Translations under genes and position numbers: made by a program | Source: Bacillota bacterium | GTDB taxonomy: Bacteria; Bacillota; Clostridia; Lachnospirales; Lachnospiraceae | Direction: 5' to 3' | DNA: 15,755 nucleotides | Assembly (NCBI GenBank): GCA_023411225.1 | Contig: JAEYPA010000113.1 | Coordinates: forward strand, 1-15,755 | Shown here: positions 1-6,822 of the stretch, in pieces | How the letters are laid out: the number at the start of each line of letters is the position of its first letter | Numbering within the stretch: position 1 is the stretch's first letter | The notes under the pieces: generated by a model | Told to the model about the DNA's origin: nothing | The model's database searches: none | Seen by the model: only the letters and a program-made list of their open reading frames with translations

Positions 1-36
1 ACTCGGAAAGGTGATCTTTTGTATAACAACTGGCCC

Positions 37-105
37 ACCACCCGCATAGCAGGTGGTTTATTGTTTCGCTCATCTCCATTTCTCCGTTGGGAGAAACTCC
101 GATGA
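37..105. repeat. Two adjacent hairpins, possible mobile-element end
   Basis: Two hairpins lie close together. The first (37-57) pairs ACCACC with GGTGGT and GC with GC around an ATA loop, with one C/A mismatch, and is followed by TTATTGTTT. The second has a perfect 7-bp stem TTTCTCC (79-85) / GGAGAAA (90-96) inside an outer TCATC (70-74) / GATGA (101-105) stem. The first could be an intrinsic terminator on the + strand. Paired imperfect hairpins outside genes also occur at IS200/IS605-type ends, but no transposase is visible. Function is not established. Confidence 0.4.
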
Positions 106-123
106 ACTCAACAGGCTAAAGCC

Positions 124-156
124 CAAAATAAAAGAGCTGCCGTGTGGCAACTCTTT
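124..156 (-). terminator. Intrinsic terminator of the 206-754 gene
   Basis: An 11-bp stem, AAAGAGCTGCC (131-141) with GGCAACTCTTT (146-156), has one mismatch and a 4-nt loop. On the minus strand it is followed at once by TATTTT. It lies about 50 bases past the stop of the minus-strand gene ending at 206, which supports that gene's orientation. Confidence 0.7.
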
Positions 157-205
157 GGTGGAAATTTTATTTTAATCACTTGCAGTCAGTGCAACAAATT
201 ACGGT

Positions 206-754
206 TTATCTATGTAAACAGGTCGATTTTACCACGCTTACTATAATCGAATTCGGGCTTGCTTTTGCAGCGTTTCGTATTCCCATGCCAATACATTTTC
301 CATACACAACAGCCTTAGGTCCGTTTAAATTTGCATAGAAGGTATAAGCCATTTGAGTTTCTTCATTCCAATTGTTCCACAGTTCTGAACTCAAAACCAT
401 ATTTTCCGAGTAAAGTGGCAATACCATAGTCATATAGAATTTTATCTTATCCACTGATGAGCTTTTTAACTGGTCAAATAATTTTTGATAAATGGCTCTC
501 TCTGTTTCTAAGTAACTTAAGAGAATATAGGACTGAGTCGATTCTGGAAATGCAGTAATAGCAATACGGTGCATAGTGCCTTTTATTGTATGCTTTATTT
601 TATTCCCGTTCAAATCATAATCTGGAGCAATATATGCGTAATTTGCAAACTTAATCTGTTCTGGAATTTTAACTACGCAGGTTGCTACACCAGTGTGGTT
701 ACCTGCCATTATTTCCCTGTTAAAATGGCATTTGGTTGGTTCAAATTCTTGCAT
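206..754 (-). CDS. Hypothetical protein, probably 5'-truncated
   Basis: This reading frame of 182 residues has mixed, soluble-looking composition, contains SELWNNWNEETQMAYTFYA near residues 122-140, and has no predicted membrane segment or signal peptide. I do not recognise the family. The first ATG (754) lies two codons after an in-frame TAA (761-763) and has no Shine-Dalgarno. A second ATG, residue 16 (707-709), is preceded by AGGGA at suitable spacing and could be the functional start. Either translation begins there, or the gene lost its true 5' part when the chimeric 755-1050 segment formed. A good minus-strand terminator follows at 124-156. Confidence is fair that this is or was a gene; its function is unknown. 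Confidence 0.55.
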   Translation of the reverse strand: MQEFEPTKCHFNREIMAGNHTGVATCVVKIPEQIKFANYAYIAPDYDLNGNKIKHTIKGTMHRIAITAFPESTQSYILLSYLETERAIYQKLFDQLKSSSVDKIKFYMTMVLPLYSENMVLSSELWNNWNEETQMAYTFYANLNGPKAVVYGKCIGMGIRNAAKASPNSIIVSVVKSTCLHR

Positions 755-841
755 CTTTAATTACAGCATTCTGTTTTACCTGTTACCGGTTACGATGCTG
801 ACTGCAGCTACACATTATTAATACTGTGTTATCAGAACTGA

Positions 842-1048
842 CAGTGGCAATCGGTATGCACACAGGTTGCAAAGGCCGTTGTTGTAGAACCAAAAGTAGC
901 AAAGACCATCATTAAAATCAAGAAACAGCCCGCTGATTCGACCAACCTGATAGAGCGCAAGATTTCTGGCAGCCTGACGGTGAGCGCAAGCGTTGCCAAG
1001 ATGAAGGTAAAAGACGCGGCGAACAGGGAGCCCATGTTAAGCACTTAA
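842..1048. other. GC-rich patch with a gene fragment, strand ambiguous
   Basis: By hand count positions 841-1020 are about 49% G+C, against visibly AT-rich flanks. On the + strand a frame is open from just after TGA (839-841) to TAA (1046-1048). It gives 68 residues rich in K, V and A, with no start codon near its beginning, like the C-terminal tail of a lost gene. On the - strand 832-1044 reads as a 70-residue hydrophobic peptide with Cys/His near its end and no Shine-Dalgarno. Both readings have plausible codons, so I do not call a CDS. It is most likely a fragment of transferred DNA. The neighbouring 755-841 holds no gene I can support. Confidence 0.35.
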
Positions 1049-1079
1049 TTTAGCCTACAAGAACAGTGGGCACAAACGC

Positions 1080-1130
1080 AAAAAAGAGATAGAGAATTAC
1101 TTTTGACAGGGTACTCTTTCTCTATTTTTT
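1080..1130 (-). terminator. Intrinsic terminator of the LysR gene
   Basis: The left arm AAAAAGAGA-T-AGAG and the right arm CTCTTTCTCTATTTTTT form a stem with a small bulge and a T/T mismatch. On the minus strand it ends in a run of six T, 26 bases beyond the LysR stop. A-runs on the other side mean it could act in both directions. A small perfect palindrome TTTCTATAGAAA (1128-1139) overlaps its edge. Confidence 0.6.
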
Positions 1131-1155
1131 CTATAGAAAGAATATTTTTCAAATT

Positions 1156-2037
1156 TTACCCGATATAATCTAAAGTATATTTAATAAAAGATTTCTTTGC
1201 AGTTTTAAAATCTAAATTTTTATTTGTAATTAAAAAAATCTCCCAGACGAAAGAAGTATCATTAAATGGAATTACCTTAGAATTTGGAGAACCAATTTCA
1301 TTAACAATAAAATAAGCACTGATACCAACACACTTATTGTTACGACTTAGACGATGTACAGTCATAATTTCTGCAACGGGAGAGGTGATATTGGGAGCAA
1401 ATCCAGATGCCAGACATTTGTTGGTAAAGTTATAATAGGTTTTAAATTTGTTATTTATAATAGCAATACGCTCATCTTTCAAGTCTATAAAATCTATAGA
1501 TTCTTTTTTTGATAGAGGGTTCTTTTCATTAATTAGAGCACACATGGGCTCTTTTTTTATGCTTATAGCATTAAATTTTGTTTCGTCTATAGGACCTATC
1601 AAAAAAGCAATATCTAATTCATTATTAGCAACTAATTGCTCACATTGAATATCAGAATGTTCGGAGATTTTTAATTCTACAGTTTTATGATTTTCATGAT
1701 AATTTTGTAGGAAATCTGGTGATAAAGCATTTAGTATTCCATGAGAAAATCCAATTCTTAAATGTCTCTGATTACTACGTGCCATCTCATCTAATTTCTG
1801 CATTAGTAAATCATATTCCTTTATTAAGGGCATAGAATTCTCATACAAATAATGTCCGTATTCCGTTAGTTCAACTCCGTTATTTGACCTTTCAAATAAC
1901 GGTAGTTGTAGTGTATCCTCCAGCTTACTGATAGCCTTACTTAATCCCTGTTGGGTTATAAAAAGATTTTTAGAAGCATTGCTAAAGCTTTTATCTTTAC
2001 AGATCTGAATAAAATATTTTAAATGCTTGATTTCCAT
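1156..2037 (-). CDS. LysR-family transcriptional regulator
   Basis: This 293-residue protein has normal LysR length. A winged helix-turn-helix occupies about residues 1-60, with the characteristic run from FSNASKNLFITQQGLSKAI through LEDTLQLPLFER. A two-lobed effector-binding domain follows from about residue 90 (LRIGFSHG onward). AAGGTGG lies about 10 bases before the ATG, which fixes the start. It diverges from nfnA, the usual arrangement for a LysR regulator controlling a neighbouring operon and itself. The 32-bp repeats at 2101-2169 are its probable binding sites, one overlapping its own promoter. The effector cannot be read from sequence; a substrate or product of the SDR pathway is a reasonable guess. 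Confidence 0.92.
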   Translation of the reverse strand: MEIKHLKYFIQICKDKSFSNASKNLFITQQGLSKAISKLEDTLQLPLFERSNNGVELTEYGHYLYENSMPLIKEYDLLMQKLDEMARSNQRHLRIGFSHGILNALSPDFLQNYHENHKTVELKISEHSDIQCEQLVANNELDIAFLIGPIDETKFNAISIKKEPMCALINEKNPLSKKESIDFIDLKDERIAIINNKFKTYYNFTNKCLASGFAPNITSPVAEIMTVHRLSRNNKCVGISAYFIVNEIGSPNSKVIPFNDTSFVWEIFLITNKNLDFKTAKKSFIKYTLDYIG

Positions 2038-2077
2038 ATATTTGTAGCCACCTTAAATGTCATATTTTTAAATTCAC

Positions 2078-2106
2078 ATTATAAGCATAGTAAGCAAAAA
2101 AATCAA
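2078..2106 (-). promoter_or_regulatory. Promoter of the LysR gene
   Basis: Read on the minus strand, TTGATT (2101-2106) is separated by exactly 17 bases from a perfect TATAAT (2078-2083), putting the start near 2071. The -35 box is the first six bases of repeat copy 1 (2101-2132), so binding there should block the gene's own transcription. Confidence 0.7.
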
Positions 2107-2169
2107 TAGAGGTTACAACTTATAGTTGTTAAAAAAAAATCAATAGAGGTTACAACCTATAGTTGTTAA
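2101..2169. repeat. Duplicated 32-bp operator-like repeat (LysR sites)
   Basis: Two direct copies, 2101-2132 and 2138-2169, differ at one base (2120 T, 2157 C) and are spaced 37 bases apart. Each contains a dyad of the form ACAAC-N5-GTTGT: 2115-2129 is extended to a perfect ACAACT/AGTTGT, and 2152-2166 is nearly so. Copy 1 overlaps the LysR -35 box. The dyad of copy 2 is centred near 2159, about 64 bases before the predicted nfn start, matching the usual position of LysR recognition sites around -65. Confidence 0.7.
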
Positions 2170-2187
2170 TACCAAAATAATTGTTGT

Positions 2188-2216
2188 TTTTCAAATTGTA
2201 AATGGTACGATAAAAT
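2188..2216 (+). promoter_or_regulatory. Candidate promoter of the nfnAB-SDR operon
   Basis: TTTTCA (2188-2193), 17 bases, TAAAAT (2211-2216) gives four and five matches to consensus, with a start near 2223. The weak -35 suits an activated promoter. A competing reading is TTGTTT (2184-2189) with TACGAT (2206-2211). A perfect 8-bp inverted repeat ATTGTTTG (2223-2230) / CAAACAAT (2239-2246) sits at the predicted start and could be a second operator or a leader hairpin. Confidence 0.5.
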
Positions 2217-2322
2217 ACAATCATTGTTTGATATTTAACAAACAATTAAAATATAGCAATAGTTTATGAAGAAACAAATGATGGTAAATATTTTACTCAA
2301 TTTACTAGAAAGGATTGCAGAT

Positions 2323-3207
2323 ATGTATAAGATAGTTGAAAAAAAGGTGATAGGGCCTCAAATTTATTTAATGAATATCGAGGCTCCAAGAATCGCTAAA
2401 TCATCAAAGCCTGGACAATTTGTTATAGTGAAGATGGATGAAAAAGGTGAAAGAATTCCACTCACTATTTGCGACTACGATATAAGTAAAGGAACAGTAA
2501 CAATCGTGTTCCAAACTTTAGGAAAGTCTACAAAAAAGATGGCAGAATATGAAGAGGGGGATTTTTTTTCAGATTTTGTAGGCCCTCTAGGAATGCCTTC
2601 TGAATTTGTTCATGAAGATATAAATGGATTAAGAAGGAAGAATATACTGTTTGTTGCAGGAGGAGTTGGAACTGCACCTGTATATCCGCAAGTAAAATGG
2701 TTGTTTGAGCATGATATAAAAGTAGATGTTATTATCGGAACAAAAAATAAAGAAACTTTAATTTTAGAAGATAAGATGAAAGCCATTGCAGGACAATTAT
2801 ATGTGACTACAGATGATGGTTCTTATGGATATAAAGGGATGGTAACAAATTTGCTGAAGGATCTAGTAGAAAAAGAAGGCAAAAAGTATGATTTAGTAAT
2901 TACAATAGGTCCAATGATTATGATGAAATTTGTATCATTATTAACAAAAGAATTAAAGATACCTACAGTAGTAAGCTTAAATTCAATTATGGTTGATGGC
3001 ACTGGAATGTGTGGTGCGTGCCGCGTAACAATAGGAAATGAAGTGAAATTTACTTGCGTTGATGGACCAGAATTTGATGGGCATTTAATAAACTTTGATG
3101 AGATGATGAGAAGACAAGCTATGTACAAGTCTGAGGAAGGACGCGCATTACTCAAACTTGAAGAAGGTAATACACATCACAGACCGGGATGTGATTGTGA
3201 GCAATAA
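2323..3207 (+). CDS. nfnA: NfnA: ferredoxin-NADP+ reductase small subunit
   Basis: This is the small subunit of the NADH-dependent reduced ferredoxin:NADP+ oxidoreductase, a cytoplasmic flavoprotein complex that bifurcates electrons between NADH, NADPH and ferredoxin. The 294 residues show an FNR-type FAD domain with RIPLT (44-48), the nucleotide-binding VAGGVGTAP (111-119), and a C-terminal dihydroorotate-dehydrogenase-B-like [2Fe-2S] region with Cys230, Cys233 and Cys245. Asp225 is a candidate fourth ligand, since characterised NfnA uses one Asp and three Cys. The start at 2323 follows AGAAAGGA with 8-base spacing. An upstream in-frame ATG at 2266 has no ribosome site and would add 19 unusual residues. 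The nfnB gene follows 14 bases later. Stand-alone homologues are often labelled sulfide dehydrogenase or DHOD electron-transfer subunits; the pairing favours Nfn. Confidence 0.88.
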   Translation: MYKIVEKKVIGPQIYLMNIEAPRIAKSSKPGQFVIVKMDEKGERIPLTICDYDISKGTVTIVFQTLGKSTKKMAEYEEGDFFSDFVGPLGMPSEFVHEDINGLRRKNILFVAGGVGTAPVYPQVKWLFEHDIKVDVIIGTKNKETLILEDKMKAIAGQLYVTTDDGSYGYKGMVTNLLKDLVEKEGKKYDLVITIGPMIMMKFVSLLTKELKIPTVVSLNSIMVDGTGMCGACRVTIGNEVKFTCVDGPEFDGHLINFDEMMRRQAMYKSEEGRALLKLEEGNTHHRPGCDCEQ

Positions 3208-3221
3208 AGGAGGTAATAACT

Positions 3222-4616
3222 ATGGAACCAAACAGAATGCATAGAATTCCGATACAAGAACAAGAACCATTGGTAAGAGCTACGAATTTTGACGAAGTGT
3301 GCTTAGGATATTCTGAGGAAGAAGCTATTAAAGAAGCAAGTAGATGTCTTAATTGTAAAAAGCCGCTATGTGTTGGACAATGTCCCGTTTCAATCAATAT
3401 TCCAGCATTCATACAACAAGTCAAAGAAGGCAATATAGAAGAGGCTGCAAAAATCATTGCACAATCCAGTGCACTTCCAGCAGTTTGTGGCCGTGTATGT
3501 CCACAAGAACTTCAATGTGAAGGAAAATGTGTTCTGGGAATAAAGGGAGAAGCAGTAGCAATAGGTAAATTAGAGCGCTTCGTAGCTGATTGGTCTCGAA
3601 TAAATAATATTAATTTAAGTGAGAAAAAAGAGAAAAATGGTAAAAAAATTGCGGTAATTGGAAGTGGACCAGCAGGACTTACTTGTGCTGGGGAATTAGC
3701 TAAGTTAGGATATGAAGTTACAATATTTGAAGCGTTACATCAACCAGGTGGTGTTTTAGTATATGGTATCCCAGAATTTAGACTTCCTAAAGATACTGTA
3801 GTGAAGCATGAAGTAGAAAACGTTAAGAAATTAGGAGTTAAAATTGAAACCAATGTAATTGTTGGAAGAACTGTAACAATAGATAGTTTACTAGAAGAGG
3901 AAGATTTTGATGCCATTTTCATAGGATCTGGTGCTGGACTTCCAAAATTTATGGGTATTCCAGGAGAAAACCTAAATGGAGTTTTTTCAGCCAATGAATT
4001 TTTAACAAGAAATAATTTGATGAAGGCATATAAAGATGGTTATGAAACTCCAATCAAAGTTGGTAATAAAGTTGCCGTAGTAGGTGGGGGAAATGTTGCC
4101 ATGGATGCAGCAAGAACGGCTTTAAGGTTAGGGGCAGAGGTTCATATTGTATATAGAAGATCTGAAAGTGAGCTGCCTGCAAGAGCAGAGGAAGTTCATC
4201 ATGCGAAAGAAGAAGGCATTATCTTTGATATTCTTACCAATCCAATAGAAATTATGTCAAATGAAAATGGTTGGGTAAGTGGAATGAAATGTATAAGAAT
4301 AGAACTAGGTGAACCAGATGCATCAGGAAGAAGAAGCCCAAAAAAAGTAGAGGGATCAGAATTTGTTCTTGATGTAGATACGGTTATTATGTCTCTCGGA
4401 ACATCGCCTAATCCATTAATTTCATCAACAACAAAGGGATTAGAAACTAGTAAATATAAATGTATTATAGCCGAAGAAGATACAGGATTAACTACAAAGG
4501 ATAGAGTTTATGCTGGAGGAGATGCTGTAAGTGGTGCAGCAACAGTAATTTTAGCTATGGGTGCTGGTAAAAGAGCGGCAAAAGCGATTGATGAGTTTTT
4601 ATTTAGTAACAAGTAA
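3222..4616 (+). CDS. nfnB: NfnB: NADPH-binding large subunit (GltD-like)
   Basis: This is the large subunit of the Nfn complex, homologous to the small subunit of NADPH-glutamate synthase. Of 464 residues, the N-terminal part has eight cysteines (42, 45, 50, 54 and 89, 93, 99, 103) for two [4Fe-4S] clusters. Next come the FAD Rossmann motif GSGPAG (147-152), the NADPH-binding GGGNVAMDAAR (288-298) with YRRSESELPAR (311-321), and the second FAD motif AGGDAVSGAATV (431-442). AGGAGG lies 8 bases before the ATG. Such proteins are often mislabelled gltA or glutamate synthase small subunit. No glutamate synthase large subunit is nearby, and nfnA lies immediately upstream, so Nfn is the better call. 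The length is full and no key residue appears missing. Confidence 0.9.
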   Translation: MEPNRMHRIPIQEQEPLVRATNFDEVCLGYSEEEAIKEASRCLNCKKPLCVGQCPVSINIPAFIQQVKEGNIEEAAKIIAQSSALPAVCGRVCPQELQCEGKCVLGIKGEAVAIGKLERFVADWSRINNINLSEKKEKNGKKIAVIGSGPAGLTCAGELAKLGYEVTIFEALHQPGGVLVYGIPEFRLPKDTVVKHEVENVKKLGVKIETNVIVGRTVTIDSLLEEEDFDAIFIGSGAGLPKFMGIPGENLNGVFSANEFLTRNNLMKAYKDGYETPIKVGNKVAVVGGGNVAMDAARTALRLGAEVHIVYRRSESELPARAEEVHHAKEEGIIFDILTNPIEIMSNENGWVSGMKCIRIELGEPDASGRRSPKKVEGSEFVLDVDTVIMSLGTSPNPLISSTTKGLETSKYKCIIAEEDTGLTTKDRVYAGGDAVSGAATVILAMGAGKRAAKAIDEFLFSNK

Positions 4617-4674
4617 TAATTACTAATTACTAATTAGAAATATTAATATAACACAAAAAATTGGAGGATTTAAA

Positions 4675-5421
4675 ATGTCTAAGAGATTAGAGAATAAGGT
4701 AGCAGTTATTGTAGGAGCAACATCAGGAATTGGTAAGGCAACAGCAAAATTATTTGCAAGTGAAGGCGCAAAGGTTGTATTTACCGGAAGACGTGAAAAT
4801 GTTGGTAAAGCAATTGAAGAAGATATTAAAAGCAAAGGTGGAGAAGCATTATTTGTTAAATGTGATTCCACAAACCATGATGATATCAAGAATTTAGTAG
4901 ACCTTGTTATTGAACAATATGGCCAAATTGACATACTACATAATAATGCTGGAATTTTAATCGAAGCACCTCTTACAGAAATTGATTTAGAGAAAAATTT
5001 TGATAGAACTATGAATCTTAATGTTAGAAGTTACTTAGCTGTATCACAGCTTGTTGTTCCTCATATGACGGAAAGAGGAAAAGGATCAATTATCCATACT
5101 GCCTCCGTTGGTTCTGTAATAGGTATGCCTAATTATATCACTTATTCTTTATCCAAAGCAGCTGTTGCTCATATGACTCGTTCTATGGCAATGGAATTGG
5201 CAAAATCAGGAATCAGAGTAAATGCACTTTGCCCAGGGCTTACTATTTCTGAGATGGTAGAAGAAGGAAGCGAATTCGAAAATAACATTCTTCCAGGTGT
5301 TCCAATGGGACGTGCAGCTGATCCAGCAGAGATGGCATATGGTGCATTATTCTTAGCAAGTGATGAATCCTCTTATGTTACAGGATTACAATTATTAATC
5401 GATGGAGGGTTATCCTTATAA
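4675..5421 (+). CDS. Short-chain dehydrogenase/reductase, probably NADP(H)-dependent
   Basis: This is a classical SDR of 248 residues, the typical length. The cofactor motif GATSGIG is at 14-20, NNAG at 90-93, and the catalytic set is Ser144 with Tyr157 and Lys161 in YSLSK; Asn116 is the probable fourth member. TGRR (37-40) after the second beta strand carries arginines where NADP(H)-preferring SDRs hold basic residues, so NADPH is the likely cofactor. The start is supported by GGAGG seven bases upstream. The gene lies 58 bases after nfnB, before any terminator, so it is probably in the same operon. Its substrate is not readable: 3-oxoacyl, sugar or steroid-type carbonyls are all found in this family. 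A fabG label would be premature. Confidence 0.88.
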   Translation: MSKRLENKVAVIVGATSGIGKATAKLFASEGAKVVFTGRRENVGKAIEEDIKSKGGEALFVKCDSTNHDDIKNLVDLVIEQYGQIDILHNNAGILIEAPLTEIDLEKNFDRTMNLNVRSYLAVSQLVVPHMTERGKGSIIHTASVGSVIGMPNYITYSLSKAAVAHMTRSMAMELAKSGIRVNALCPGLTISEMVEEGSEFENNILPGVPMGRAADPAEMAYGALFLASDESSYVTGLQLLIDGGLSL

Positions 5422-5516
5422 TCACTGTTAATTTAGATAATAGGCAATAATAAAAATTGATTTTAAAAGTCAAGGTATCAACGTAATTAATTATAATTAA
5501 GTTAACCTGTCAGTAC

Positions 5517-5571
5517 ATCCACAAAAATGTCATCAGGATATAAAAATCCTAGGTGGCATTTTTTTGTGGAT
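5517..5571 (+). terminator. Strong terminator of the nfnAB-SDR operon
   Basis: This is a nearly continuous long hairpin. ATCCACAAAAATGTCATC-AGGAT pairs with ATCCT-AGGTGGCAT and the following T7GTGGAT around a 6-base loop, with only G/U pairs and a small bulge. The T-run lies inside the right arm. Its near symmetry would allow termination in both directions. The upstream spacer 5422-5516 holds only a 14-bp AT palindrome (5487-5500). Confidence 0.85.
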
Positions 5572-5768
5572 AATCTTGCAAATATTGTTATCTATTACAA
5601 GGATGCCAATAAGGTGGAAGCGCTGGAAGCAACGGTAATAGAACAAAGCTAAATACATTTGTGCGGAGATTGAGGTCCGAATTCAAAGTCAAAGCAATGT
5701 GCTCTCAATTGGCATCTCTTTGTATGACTGTTATCATCGATTGCATCTGAAATACACTAGAATAGCAG

Positions 5769-6286
5769 TTGATGTACAGCAGAAATTTAGGTTTACTATA
5801 CTATCATATGATGAGGCATGAGGGATATCTTCGTCATCTGTTGGTATATCATGCTACAAAGACCAGCGAGATCATCATAAGCCTAGTTACTACTACACAA
5901 TATCATCCAGCTTTGAGGAAACCAAAAGAAGCTTTACTTGCTCATTCTATGGACGGGATTATATCTATGAAGAATTATTGGGACTAGAGTTTAAGATTAG
6001 CACCTTCTTTCAGACGAATTCCCTTGGAGCAGAGATACTATATAGTACAGCTAGAGAATACATCGGAGATATGAGGGATAAGTTAATCTTTGATTTATAT
6101 AGTGGAACGGGAACCATTGAGGAAAAACCAGATCTCATTGTGCCTGAGCCTCCTAGAGATGGCATTCATCCTAAAGCCTTAAGCCAGATTATAGATTATG
6201 GGGTAGGACACATGGTGTATATTAGCTGTAAGCCAAGTAATTATTTGGTTTTTCAGTATCAAGAAGCGATAAGGATCAGAATTTAG
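5769..6286 (+). pseudogene. Broken RlmD/RumA-type rRNA uracil methyltransferase
   Basis: These are remnants of a SAM-dependent 23S rRNA (uracil-C5)-methyltransferase. The first piece carries RHEGYLRHLL and LVTTTQ (about 5799-5904). The reading frame then shifts, and a second frame (from about 5915) carries FYGRDYIYEELLGLEFKIS, FFQTNSLGAEILYS and DLYSGTGTI. The text then jumps to EKPDLIVPEPPRDGIHPKAL and VYISCKP, the motif with the family's catalytic Cys. Compared with the known family order, the N-terminal TRAM and iron-sulfur part, a block before YGRDY, and most of the SAM-binding core after SGTGTI are missing. The usual DPPRDG is EPPRDG. With at least one frameshift and two internal deletions it cannot be functional. 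The region 5572-5768 before it has no gene I recognise, only a short open stretch ending at TAA 5650-5652. Confidence 0.88.
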
Positions 6287-6288
6287 AG

Positions 6289-6317
6289 TTGACTTAATTG
6301 AGAATTAGCAATAGAAT
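6289..6317 (+). promoter_or_regulatory. Strong promoter of the membrane protein-tetR operon
   Basis: TTGACT (6289-6294), exactly 17 bases, TAGAAT (6312-6317): five of six matches in each box, with a start near 6324. It begins directly after the stop of the methyltransferase pseudogene. Confidence 0.75.
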
Positions 6318-6326
6318 GTGAATGAT

Positions 6327-6357
6327 ATTCATAAATGAATGGAATTCATAAATGAAT
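6327..6357. promoter_or_regulatory. Tandem 14-bp dyad, probable TetR operator
   Basis: ATTCATAAATGAAT occurs twice, at 6327-6340 and 6344-6357, identical and 17 bases apart. Each copy is an ATTCAT/ATGAAT dyad around AA. The pair lies just downstream of the predicted start at 6324, an arrangement that would let a bound regulator block transcription. The TetR gene in the same operon is the obvious candidate. Confidence 0.7.
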
Positions 6358-6406
6358 AATAGTTATTCTAATGGATTGTCTATTAATACTAAAAGGGGGA
6401 GATTTA

Positions 6407-6808
6407 ATGGGAAACACAAGACTATATTGGCCACTTATTATTTTAGGATGCATACAGATTGGAACAGCTATTTTTTTCATGTTACCTAGTAATATTGTTG
6501 AAGCTATAGGATTTAAGACTGTCGAATCGGAATTATTGGTTTATTTGTATGTAATATGTTCATTATATTTTTCGCTAGGGGTTTTGTACCTAATGGGAGC
6601 AAAAATGGTAGAAGTACGGCTCCCTGCTTTGGTCATTGCATGCATTAATATACCACTGGAAGTAGTATCATATTTTGCTGGATTTCCACATATGTCACTT
6701 CCTTATTGGTTAATAATATTTTTCAGTTTATCCATAACAATACCATGTGGTTTTTGTTTTTATTATTTAATTAAAAATTATTGTATAGCAAAATTTAAGA
6801 TTCATTAA
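6407..6808 (+). CDS. Small four-helix membrane protein, unknown function
   Basis: This 133-residue protein has four hydrophobic segments at about residues 8-27, 43-64, 72-92 and 98-122, with short loops and a basic C-terminus. It has no signal peptide cleavage site, no conserved catalytic motif I can see, and no family I recognise. The start at 6407 (MGNTRLYW) follows GGGGGAGA by about 6 bases. An upstream in-frame ATG at 6371 would put the ribosome site inside the gene and is less likely. The tetR gene follows with GGAGG only a few bases past this stop, so the two are cotranscribed. That layout is typical of a membrane protein whose expression is controlled by the neighbouring TetR repressor in response to a small molecule, which is inference. 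Confidence 0.75.
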   Translation: MGNTRLYWPLIILGCIQIGTAIFFMLPSNIVEAIGFKTVESELLVYLYVICSLYFSLGVLYLMGAKMVEVRLPALVIACINIPLEVVSYFAGFPHMSLPYWLIIFFSLSITIPCGFCFYYLIKNYCIAKFKIH

Positions 6809-6822
6809 TTTGGAGGAGAATG

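Noticed and set aside
2..49. 3' end of an upstream gene reading to TAG at 47-49
   Set aside because: Only about 15 codons are open, the stop lies within a hairpin, and there is no recognisable protein sequence.
2101..2169. Direct repeats considered as a mini CRISPR array
   Set aside because: There are only two copies with a 5-base gap, no cas genes, and each copy contains a regulator-like dyad placed exactly at promoter positions.
2266..2322. Upstream in-frame ATG as start of nfnA
   Set aside because: It has no ribosome binding site and adds a 19-residue extension; the ATG at 2323 has AGAAAGGA at good spacing and begins like known family members.
3222..4616. Glutamate synthase small subunit (gltD)
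   Set aside because: No large glutamate synthase subunit is near, and an NfnA-type gene is directly upstream, so NfnB explains the pair better.
5581..5652. C-terminal gene fragment ending at TAA 5650-5652
   Set aside because: A short open stretch with plausible composition, but no recognisable family, and its upstream extension runs into the terminator hairpin.
5769..5987. Small independent gene of 72 residues
   Set aside because: Its text is the middle part of an RlmD-type methyltransferase followed by out-of-frame residues; it belongs to the pseudogene.
5978..6286. Functional short methyltransferase of 102 residues
   Set aside because: Most of the SAM-binding core and all N-terminal domains are missing, so it is a relic.
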